This document shows positions 57,500 to 64,000 of a stretch of 64,000 bases of DNA, one piece after another; position 1 is the first letter of the stretch, and every line of letters begins with the position of its first letter. The position numbers were made by a program, and so were the translations under genes. The stretch lies in contig CAZLCG010000003.1 in the NCBI GenBank assembly GCA_964557975.1, positions 1-64,000 of the forward strand. Reading direction: 5' to 3'. The notes beneath the pieces were generated by a model. It was not told the origin of the DNA. It ran no database searches and was given only the letters and a program-made list of their open reading frames with translations. Source of the stretch: Fimenecus sp964557975. Lineage in GTDB: Bacteria > Bacillota > Clostridia > Oscillospirales > Acutalibacteraceae.

Positions 57500-58909
57500 T
57501 TATTTGTCAGCCTTTTCTTTGTCAGAGTCGGAGTTAGGCTCAAGAGAGGTGAAAAATTCAAATTCCTCGCCCTTTTTAAACGCCTCCGTGCTGTCGGAAG
57601 CCTTGAAAAATACCGTAAGCGTGCGAAACATAAGCTTTATATCGAGCCATATGCTGTATTTTTCAATATACATTAAATCCATAACGAGCTTGTCCTTGGG
57701 CGAGGTGTTATATTTGCCCGCAATCTGCGCATAGCCCGTCAGCCCAGCCTTTACGCGGAGTCTGTAGCTGAACTCGGGCAATTTATCGGTATATTCGTCG
57801 GCGTTTTCCACCATTTCGGGGCGCGGACCGACAACGCTCATTTCGCCTTTAAAGATATTGATAAGCTGCGGAAGCTCGTCAATTCTGAATTTTCTCAAAA
57901 TTTTGCCGACCCTTGTTATTCTGTCGTCATCGCTCGTAACGGATTTATTTATAGCGTTTTCCTCTTTCATGGTGCGGAATTTATAAACATAAAATATTCT
58001 GCCGCCGAGCGTAGCTCTCTTTTGCTTAAAAAAGACCTTGCCCGAGTCCTCCGCCTTAATTAAAGCAGCGCACAAAAGCATAATCGGGCTTAAAACGACA
58101 ATGCCCAGTGTTGAAATAAGAAGATCCATAAAGCGCTTAAAAACCTTTTGCTCAAAGGTAAGACTTTTTACCTGCGAAGCAAAAAAAGGCTTATCGTCAA
58201 GAATTGAGGAATGACCGCGCAGGGCAACAATATCGCACATTTCAAAATTGTAGTAAACATTCTTATTGTTAGCGTAGCAGTATTCAATAAGTGTGGTTCT
58301 TGACGGAACGGGAACGTCGTAAACAAAGACCGTATCGCACCTGTTGATAATATCAAGCACATCGGGCGATGTAAAAAGAACCGTGTCGGTTATCTCATAC
58401 TGCTTACTATATTTCTTTATTTTAGGCATTACATTATTTAGCGCGTATTTTGAAGTCGTTATTATACAGCATTTTTCAGGAGAATTTATTGTAAAATAAA
58501 CATAATTGCCAAAATAGGAAAATGCAACGATTATAATAAACTGAAGCACAAAAACAAGCGCTAAGAGATCCAAATTTTCAAGCTTAAACGTCTGGTTGTT
58601 AGCGTCGTTGGTGTTCATTATGCAAAGCATAATATAAGTTATAATATCTGTAAAAAAAACAGAAAGGGACATTGAGCTGATTATCGGCTTGCTTTTATAA
58701 ATACCTATTCCGTAACCGCCGTATATTGACATTGAGGCAATACCCATAACAGCAAACGTCAGCATGGTTACAGCGGCGGTTCTTGAAAGATGCAAAAGCC
58801 ATTCGTTTTCAATTCCGAAGGTAAGAAAAAAAATCGCAAACAAAATTACAAATAAAGTTAATTTCAAGAGCATAACTACCGTACTCTTAAACCTTTTTAA
58901 AGCTTTCAT
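57500..58909 (-). CDS. Polyprenyl-phosphate sugar-1-phosphate transferase (exopolysaccharide initiation)
   Basis: 469 residues. Four to five N-terminal membrane spans, a Rossmann-like CoA_binding_3 region (about 150-230), then a re-entrant membrane helix and the bacterial sugar transferase domain (about 255-450) with KRFMDLLIS, YKFRTM, RKFRIDELPQL, GPRPEM and GLTGYAQI. It moves a sugar phosphate from a nucleotide sugar to undecaprenyl phosphate, the first step of capsule or exopolysaccharide synthesis. No other polysaccharide genes are nearby, which is unusual. GGAGG lies 5 nt before the ATG. Confidence 0.9.
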   Translation of the reverse strand: MKALKRFKSTVVMLLKLTLFVILFAIFFLTFGIENEWLLHLSRTAAVTMLTFAVMGIASMSIYGGYGIGIYKSKPIISSMSLSVFFTDIITYIMLCIMNTNDANNQTFKLENLDLLALVFVLQFIIIVAFSYFGNYVYFTINSPEKCCIITTSKYALNNVMPKIKKYSKQYEITDTVLFTSPDVLDIINRCDTVFVYDVPVPSRTTLIEYCYANNKNVYYNFEMCDIVALRGHSSILDDKPFFASQVKSLTFEQKVFKRFMDLLISTLGIVVLSPIMLLCAALIKAEDSGKVFFKQKRATLGGRIFYVYKFRTMKEENAINKSVTSDDDRITRVGKILRKFRIDELPQLINIFKGEMSVVGPRPEMVENADEYTDKLPEFSYRLRVKAGLTGYAQIAGKYNTSPKDKLVMDLMYIEKYSIWLDIKLMFRTLTVFFKASDSTEAFKKGEEFEFFTSLEPNSDSDKEKADK

Positions 58910-59191
58910 AAAGACCTCCGTAAAAGGCTTTTAATTTAAACGCCCCCTGCCCTGCTTGCAGGGAGCGGTGTCTGCGGCAAAATGCAGCCCGCGCTCGGTT
59001 TACAGAAAAAAATAAATACAGCTCACTTAAAAATCGTTTTAAATAATATAACCCTTTTTTCCAAAAATGTCAATAAAACGCGCGCAGTCATTCCGCAATT
59101 GCAAATTATGAACGAAAAAAGCGAGAAAAACAATATTATTTGTAAAAGTGTTGATTTTCTTAAATAAAAAACATAATGATTTAATTTTATA
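58910..59191. other. Intergenic region, partial repeat and hairpin
   Basis: CCCTGCTTGCAGGG forms a hairpin near 58950, and TGCAGCCCGC matches part of the interspersed repeat at 50.8 and 54.8 kb. The rest is AT-rich with no credible ORF. Confidence 0.5.
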
Positions 59192-59219
59192 TTGAATTTT
59201 ACAATTATTTTAGTATAAT
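59192..59219 (+). promoter_or_regulatory. trkA-trkH promoter
   Basis: TTGAAT (59192-59197), 16 bp, TATAAT (59214-59219). Predicted start near 59226, about 31 nt before the trkA ATG. Confidence 0.7.
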
Positions 59220-59256
59220 ATCAGGTAGTAAATCTTGTGTGACTTTCGGAGGGAAT

Positions 59257-60615
59257 ATGGATATTGTTATTGTAGGCGCGGGAAAGCTCGGAACGGGGCT
59301 TGCCAAAAGGCTGTCCGAAGAAGAACATAACGTAACCATTGTTGAAATAGATTCAAGACGTACGGAGCGTCTTGTTGAAAAGCTTGACGTTCAGGGCGTC
59401 TGCGGAAGCGGAACTCATATCGAAGCGCTTAACGAAGCTGGCGTTCCCGACGCGGATCTGCTTATATCCGCCACCTCGTCCGACGAAAACAACATCCTCA
59501 CCTGCCTTATTGCAAAAAAGCTCGGCGTAAAGCACACTATCGCAAGGGTTCGCAATCCCGAATACAATGTGCAGTTCGACTTTATGCGCGATCAGCTCGG
59601 AATTTCAATGATGGTTAATCCCGACTTTGCGGCGGCGCTTGAAATCGGGCGTATTTTACAGTTCCCGTACGCCGTGGGCATTGAGTCGTTTGCAAACGGT
59701 TTTATTGACATTGTTGAATTTAAGGTATCCGAAGCCTCTCCGCTCGCCGGTAACGAAATAAGCGGCATTCTTTCAAGCCACAAAATAAAAATGCTTATCT
59801 GCGCGGTTGAACGCGGAGACGACGTATTTATCCCCAACGGCGATTTCGTTTTGAAGCCTGACGACAAGGTTTACGTTACAGGCGAACACAAGGCGCTTTT
59901 CGGTATCGCAAAGGTCCTTGTCGGTACAAAAATACGTCCTCTTAAAAATATAATGATTATCGGTGCTTCGAGAGCGACCACCTATCTTTCGCAGATTTTG
60001 ACGGATATGGGAAAAAACGTTATCGTGGTCGAAAAGAACCGTGACGAATGTAAAGCGCTTTTAAGTATGGTACAAGGTATAACCGTAATCAACGGCGACG
60101 CAAACGATCACGATTTGCTCATTGAAAACAATATTGAAAACATGGACGCTGTTGTGACGCTTACAAACACCGACGAGATTAACTTTCTTGTTTCGCTTTA
60201 CGCTAAGAAAATCGGCGTCGAGAAAACGATTACAAAAATAAATAACCTTGACTTTCAAAAAATGCTTGACGATTTAGGCCTTGATTCAAGGGTTAACGTC
60301 AGCGAAATTACGGTTGATATGATAACTCAGTATGTCAGGGCGAAAAAGGACGCGAACTCGTCTTATATGAAAACGCTTTACAAGCTTGTTGACGGTAAGG
60401 TTGAAGCAATAGAGTTTGTCGCCGGTGAAAAAACCCGTTTCCTTAATAAGCCCCTTTCTCAGATTAAATTTAAAAAGAACGTTCTTATAGCGGCGATAAA
60501 AAGAAACAACACGACCCTGTTCCCGTCGGGCGGCGACTCGATACTCGCGGGCGATACGGTCATCGTTGTTTCAAAGGACAGAATAATCGAAAGCCTTAAC
60601 GATATTATTCAGTAG
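59257..60615 (+). CDS. trkA: Trk potassium uptake regulator TrkA
   Basis: 452 residues with two RCK units, each a nucleotide-binding TrkA-N domain (MDIVIVGAGKLGTGLAKRL and IMIIGASRATTYLSQIL) followed by a TrkA-C domain. It gates the TrkH channel in response to nucleotides. GGAGGG before the ATG at 59257 decides the start; a longer in-frame reading has no site. The trkH gene follows 16 bp later. Confidence 0.93.
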   Translation: MDIVIVGAGKLGTGLAKRLSEEEHNVTIVEIDSRRTERLVEKLDVQGVCGSGTHIEALNEAGVPDADLLISATSSDENNILTCLIAKKLGVKHTIARVRNPEYNVQFDFMRDQLGISMMVNPDFAAALEIGRILQFPYAVGIESFANGFIDIVEFKVSEASPLAGNEISGILSSHKIKMLICAVERGDDVFIPNGDFVLKPDDKVYVTGEHKALFGIAKVLVGTKIRPLKNIMIIGASRATTYLSQILTDMGKNVIVVEKNRDECKALLSMVQGITVINGDANDHDLLIENNIENMDAVVTLTNTDEINFLVSLYAKKIGVEKTITKINNLDFQKMLDDLGLDSRVNVSEITVDMITQYVRAKKDANSSYMKTLYKLVDGKVEAIEFVAGEKTRFLNKPLSQIKFKKNVLIAAIKRNNTTLFPSGGDSILAGDTVIVVSKDRIIESLNDIIQ

Positions 60616-60631
60616 GAGTTAAGCGGTCATT

Positions 60632-62110
60632 ATGAATTATAAAGCGGTCTTATATTATCTCGGCAAAATGTTCTTAATTCTCGGTATTTTGATGTTTCTT
60701 CCTCTGTTTGTCTGCGTTTACTACAAATTTCATTCAAATCCCGAGACAAGCTGCCTGTCTTTTTTAATACCCATAATCGTATTGATGATTTTGGGCACGT
60801 CGTTCTCATTTGTCAAGCCCAAAAACGTAAACATTTTCGCAAGAGAGGGCTTTGTTATCTGCGGGCTTGCGTGGGTGCTTTTTTCCGTATTCGGCTCGCT
60901 TCCTTTTATTATAAGCGGTTCTATTCCCGATTTTATCGACGCGTTCTTTGAAACGGCTTCGGGCTTTACGACAACGGGCGCTTCCGTTCTAACCGAAATC
61001 GAATCCCTGCCGAAATCCATTCTTTTTTGGAGAAGCTTTACGCACTGGATAGGCGGTATGGGCATACTCTCGTTTATGATTGCAATTTTACCCCGCGCAA
61101 AAGGCAACGCTATGTTCATAATGCGCGCCGAGGTTCCCGGTCCTACAACGGGCAAGGTCGTTTCCAAAATAGCGGACAGCGCGAGAATCCTTTATGTAAT
61201 CTATTTTATAATGACGCTTGCCGAAATTTTTATACTTTTCTTCGGCACAAAACTCACAGGCGGCAATATGCGCTTTTACGACTGTGTTGTAAATTCCTTT
61301 GCAACAGCCGGCACGGGCGGATTTTCCGTGCTTAACAACTCAATAGCAGGTTATAACAGCAGCTTCGCGGAAATTGTAATTACAGTATTTATGTTCCTTT
61401 TCGGCGTTAATTTTAACCTGTATTTCTTTGTCATTATGAGAAAGTTCGGTTCCGTATTCAAGGATGAGGAGCTGAAAGGTTATATTATAATAAACCTTAC
61501 GAGTGTAGTTTTAATTATTATTAACATACTCCCTTTGTATAGAAATGTTTTCGACGCTGTTAAGGACGCGTTTTTCAGCGTAAACAGCGTTATGAGCACA
61601 ACGGGCTTTTGTACGGCGGACTTTAACACATGGCCGACATTCTCAAAGTGCGTGCTTTTAATTCTTATGTGCATAGGCTGTTCCGCGGGGTCTACGGGCG
61701 GCGGACTTAAAATTATAAGACTTGAGCTTTTGGCGAAGCAAATCACAAGGGATTTTAAACAGCTTTTGCGCCCTCACTCCGTTGTAAGCGTCAGAATCAA
61801 CAACAAGACGGTTGACGGGCATATACTTAAAGGAGTCAACTCCTATCTTAACGCGTATATTTTAACGATGGTTGTGTCCTTTCTGCTTTTGGCAATTGAC
61901 AACTTTGACATAGTAACCTCTTTTTCTGCGGTTATCGCCTGCTTTAATAACATTGGTCCGGGGCTTGAACTGGTAGGTCCCGTCGGGAATTATTCCCGGT
62001 TTTCGGCATTCTCTAAGCTTGTCCTTATATTTGATATGCTCGCGGGCAGGCTTGAGCTTTTCCCGATGCTTTTGCTTGCAAGCAGAAGCACTTGGCGCAA
62101 GGCAAAATAA
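60632..62110 (+). CDS. trkH: Trk potassium uptake membrane subunit TrkH
   Basis: 492 residues with four M1-P-M2 repeats. Selectivity-filter regions are seen in SGFTTTGASVL, AGTGGFSVLN, MSTTGFCTAD and ACFNNIGPGL, and SAGSTGGGLKI marks the intramembrane loop gate region. Imports K (or Na/K). GGAG lies upstream of the ATG. No terminator directly follows; transcription may continue to the hairpin at 62286. Confidence 0.93.
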   Translation: MNYKAVLYYLGKMFLILGILMFLPLFVCVYYKFHSNPETSCLSFLIPIIVLMILGTSFSFVKPKNVNIFAREGFVICGLAWVLFSVFGSLPFIISGSIPDFIDAFFETASGFTTTGASVLTEIESLPKSILFWRSFTHWIGGMGILSFMIAILPRAKGNAMFIMRAEVPGPTTGKVVSKIADSARILYVIYFIMTLAEIFILFFGTKLTGGNMRFYDCVVNSFATAGTGGFSVLNNSIAGYNSSFAEIVITVFMFLFGVNFNLYFFVIMRKFGSVFKDEELKGYIIINLTSVVLIIINILPLYRNVFDAVKDAFFSVNSVMSTTGFCTADFNTWPTFSKCVLLILMCIGCSAGSTGGGLKIIRLELLAKQITRDFKQLLRPHSVVSVRINNKTVDGHILKGVNSYLNAYILTMVVSFLLLAIDNFDIVTSFSAVIACFNNIGPGLELVGPVGNYSRFSAFSKLVLIFDMLAGRLELFPMLLLASRSTWRKAK

Positions 62111-62117
62111 AAAAGTG

Positions 62118-62146
62118 TTGACAAACAAGCCTTTAAGTGTTATTAT
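62118..62146 (+). promoter_or_regulatory. Strong promoter for the leader ORF and kinase-GNAT-peptidase unit
   Basis: TTGACA (62118-62123), 17 bp, TATTAT (62141-62146). It starts 8 bp after the trkH stop. Predicted start near 62153. Confidence 0.8.
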
Positions 62147-62168
62147 CGACAAAACGAGGTACAACAAT

Positions 62169-62258
62169 ATGCTTAATTTATCAAGAAAAATGAACAGAGC
62201 CGATATGTCCGTGCGCGATTACCGTATGGATTTTTTACGCTGTGTTCATCTTTGGTAA
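62169..62258 (+). CDS. Leader peptide ORF, 29 codons
   Basis: Begins MLNLSRKMNRADM and ends MDFLRCVHLW. GAGG lies 9 nt before the ATG. It lies between a strong promoter and an attenuator-like hairpin, a layout typical of translation-attenuated or transcription-attenuated genes, including antibiotic-resistance genes in Firmicutes. Two internal in-frame ATG codons exist. Ribosome stalling here could expose or hide the downstream hairpin (inference). Confidence 0.6.
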   Translation: MLNLSRKMNRADMSVRDYRMDFLRCVHLW

Positions 62259-62285
62259 ATATAAGATATTATATTTTAACCCTTA

Positions 62286-62324
62286 ACCGCTGATGAACCT
62301 TCATCGGCGGTATTTTTTATTTTT
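62286..62324 (+). terminator. Attenuator-like terminator
   Basis: CCGCTGATGAA and TTCATCGGCGG (one G-U) form an 11-bp stem, followed by TATTTTTTATTTTT. It lies 28 nt after the leader stop and ends just before the GGGAGG of the next gene. Confidence 0.85.
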
Positions 62325-62338
62325 GGGAGGAAAAAGAA

Positions 62339-62890
62339 ATGAAATTCGTATTATTGTTCGGCAACGCGGCAGTCGGTAAAATGACAGTGGGTCAAGAGCT
62401 TACAAAAATTACCGACTTACGGTTATTTCATAACCATATGAGCATTGAACCGATTCTTGAAATATTCGGTAAATTTAACGGGGAAGCAATCAGACGGTTC
62501 AGAGAGCTTGTGTTTGAGGAATTTGCCAAAAGCGACGGCTACGGTCTTATTTTTACATATATGTGGGCTTTCGACTGCAAAGAAGATTGGGAATATGTCG
62601 AGCATATAAAAGGTATATTTGAGCCGTATAACACAGATTTTTACTATGTTGAGCTTGTCGCGCCGCAGGAGATACGGCTGAGACGTAACGTTACCGAAAA
62701 CAGGCTTAAAAACAAGCCGTCCAAAAGAGATATTAAATGGTCAAACGCCCGTTTGATTGCCGATGACAAAAGCCACAGGATTGTAAGTAATGACGGCGAA
62801 ATACCTTATGACAACTACATAAAGATTGACAATTCAAGCCTTTCGGCAGAAGAAACAGCAAAAATAATTAAGGATAGGTTTAACCTATAA
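62339..62890 (+). CDS. P-loop small-molecule kinase-like protein
   Basis: 183 residues with a Walker A GNAAVGKMT directly after the first strand and a lid-like Arg-rich region (EIRLRRNVTENR). It resembles the shikimate kinase/AAA_18 group of P-loop kinases. Substrate unknown. GGAGG lies before the ATG, right after the attenuator-like hairpin. First gene of a three-gene unit. Confidence 0.7.
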   Translation: MKFVLLFGNAAVGKMTVGQELTKITDLRLFHNHMSIEPILEIFGKFNGEAIRRFRELVFEEFAKSDGYGLIFTYMWAFDCKEDWEYVEHIKGIFEPYNTDFYYVELVAPQEIRLRRNVTENRLKNKPSKRDIKWSNARLIADDKSHRIVSNDGEIPYDNYIKIDNSSLSAEETAKIIKDRFNL

Positions 62891-62908
62891 GTAAAGGATT
62901 GATACTAA

Positions 62909-63352
62909 ATGGACTGTGTAATCGAGAAATTAAATATTGGAAATTACAGCAAAAGCAACAAGGTATGGAATATGAAAAGCTGTCCGTTCACAGACAAATT
63001 CAACGAACAGGTTGCAAACGGCAGCCGTGACGCATATTTAATGAAAAAGGATGATAAATACATTGCAAGCTGTGATTTGGTATATGATTACGGCGAATAC
63101 ACCGAAAAGAATGTAAAGGTTTATTTATCAAGGCTTATTGTGAAAAAGGAATACCGAAACATCGGCATAGGTCAGGAATTATTAAAATATATGATTGGTT
63201 TGTGCAGGGAAAAAGGCTACAGGCAAATAACGGTCGGCGTTGATACCGATAACCTTAATGCCGTTCATATTTATAAAAAATTCGGCTTTGCTGTATATGA
63301 AACCGATACGGATGAATACGGCGAATACTATAAAATGATAAAGGAGTTATAA
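62909..63352 (+). CDS. GNAT-family N-acetyltransferase
   Basis: 147 residues. The acetyl-CoA site is seen in LIVKKEYRNIGIGQELLKY, and NAVHIYKKFGF forms the last motif of the fold. Substrate unknown; GNAT enzymes behind attenuators are often drug or toxin modifiers, but protein or metabolite acetylation is equally possible. An AAAGGA lies about 10 nt before the start. Confidence 0.8.
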   Translation: MDCVIEKLNIGNYSKSNKVWNMKSCPFTDKFNEQVANGSRDAYLMKKDDKYIASCDLVYDYGEYTEKNVKVYLSRLIVKKEYRNIGIGQELLKYMIGLCREKGYRQITVGVDTDNLNAVHIYKKFGFAVYETDTDEYGEYYKMIKEL

Positions 63353-63354
63353 AA

Positions 63355-64000
63355 ATGGGAAAGATAGTTGCAATCGGCGGCGGAGAAAACGGACACGGAA
63401 AAACAAAATACGAAACAGCGCCCTTTGACAAGGAAATAATCAGTTTAACGGGCAAAGACAGCCCGAATTTTTTGTTCATCGGTTTGGCTAATGCCTATCC
63501 CGATTACTATTTTGAGGTAATGGACGGCATATACAACGGTATGTACGGCTGTAAAACCGATTACCTGCGATACGGTGAAATCAAAAATAAAGACTTAACA
63601 AGCCGCAAAATAAAAAACGCCGATATTATCTATGTCGGCGGCGGTAATACATATAAGCTTATGAGATTGTTAAAAATGTACGGGATCGATAAAATGCTTA
63701 TAGAAGCATATAACGAAGATAAGGTGCTGTGCGGGGTCAGCGCAGGCGGAATCTGCTGGTGCGACTTCGGCAATTCCGACTCACGGGCAATATCATCAAA
63801 TGGGAGTCAGATTATACGGGTGTCGGGTCTTGGGTTTATTAACGTTTTATTTGCCCCTCATATGATTACAGAACCCGAAAGAGTTGAGTCTGTAAAACAA
63901 ATGATGAAACGAACTTATAAAATTCCCGCCGTTCAGCTTGATAACGCCGCGCTCGAAATTGTTGAAGATAAATACAGAATACTTGCTCTTAAAGATAACG
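63355..64000 (+). CDS. Peptidase E-like S51 peptidase, cut by the window end
   Basis: The frame is open from the ATG at 63355 to the window edge (215 codons visible). It starts MGKIVAIGGGENG, has DIIYVGGGNTYKLMR and the nucleophile elbow CGVSAGGICW, and then FAPHM, all typical of the S51 family (aspartyl dipeptidase or cyanophycinase-like). AAGGAG precedes the ATG, 2 bp after the GNAT stop. The C-terminus is missing from this window. Confidence 0.85.
   Translation, partial: MGKIVAIGGGENGHGKTKYETAPFDKEIISLTGKDSPNFLFIGLANAYPDYYFEVMDGIYNGMYGCKTDYLRYGEIKNKDLTSRKIKNADIIYVGGGNTYKLMRLLKMYGIDKMLIEAYNEDKVLCGVSAGGICWCDFGNSDSRAISSNGSQIIRVSGLGFINVLFAPHMITEPERVESVKQMMKRTYKIPAVQLDNAALEIVEDKYRILALKDN

Overview
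The window looks like a chromosomal segment of a low-to-mid GC, strictly anaerobic, spore-forming member of the Clostridia, most likely an Oscillospiraceae/Ruminococcus-type gut bacterium. The reasons are: a SipL-like spore-coat morphogenesis protein, PerR with reverse rubrerythrin, a bifunctional AdhE behind a Rex-type operator, FeoAB with a FeoB-associated Cys-rich peptide, BspA-type leucine-rich repeat and DUF5648 surface proteins, a GH95 enzyme, and AGGAGG-type ribosome binding sites. Assignment is by gene content only.

Left part (1-22.8 kb, all minus strand). After a tandem intergenic repeat array (1-690) lies a co-directional locus of about 21.7 kb for Ser/Thr phosphorylation signalling. 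In transcription order it encodes: an FHA protein with three evenly spaced TVxLN motifs; a PP2C phosphatase; a membrane Ser/Thr kinase; two small membrane proteins of unknown function; a 2635-residue Ig-like surface protein; a second PP2C; a kinase with fused zinc ribbon and FHA; a third PP2C; a zinc ribbon-FHA protein; two related DUF4234-type membrane proteins, one ending in FHA; and a lipoprotein-metalloprotease-vWA-transmembrane-FHA protein. In total there are five FHA domains, two kinases and three phosphatases, with two very large surface proteins as possible output or input.

Switch (22.8-24.2 kb). A tyrosine recombinase gene is enclosed by 23-bp perfect inverted repeats (22810-22832 and 24204-24226). 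Just inside the right repeat is a consensus promoter (TTGACA, 18 bp, TGATAAAAT) that points out of the element, away from the signalling locus. Just inside the left repeat is the recombinase terminator. Inversion would place the promoter directly upstream of the first FHA gene. I read this as a phase-variable invertible promoter, drawn here in the OFF orientation. It is the main discovery candidate of the window.

Middle (24.4-45.4 kb). A BspA-like LRR protein with a DUF5648 tail; adhE plus an APH-fold kinase under a Rex-like site; a tannase-like lipoprotein; sipL; perR and reverse rubrerythrin; tcdA; then cell-wall enzymes (an SH3/glucosaminidase protein with the same DUF5648 tail, an Amidase_3 protein, a GHL10 lipoprotein), and small membrane or zinc-ribbon proteins.

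Right part (45.5-64 kb). A polar amino-acid ABC transporter; feoAB with its Cys-rich peptide under a DtxR-like dyad; a short AraC-like regulator divergent from a GH95 lipoprotein; tRNA-Leu(UAA); a GPH sugar symporter; dCMP deaminase; a polyprenyl-phosphate sugar transferase; TrkA/TrkH potassium uptake; and a three-gene unit (P-loop kinase, GNAT, peptidase E cut by the window end) behind a strong promoter, a 29-codon leader ORF and an attenuator-like terminator.
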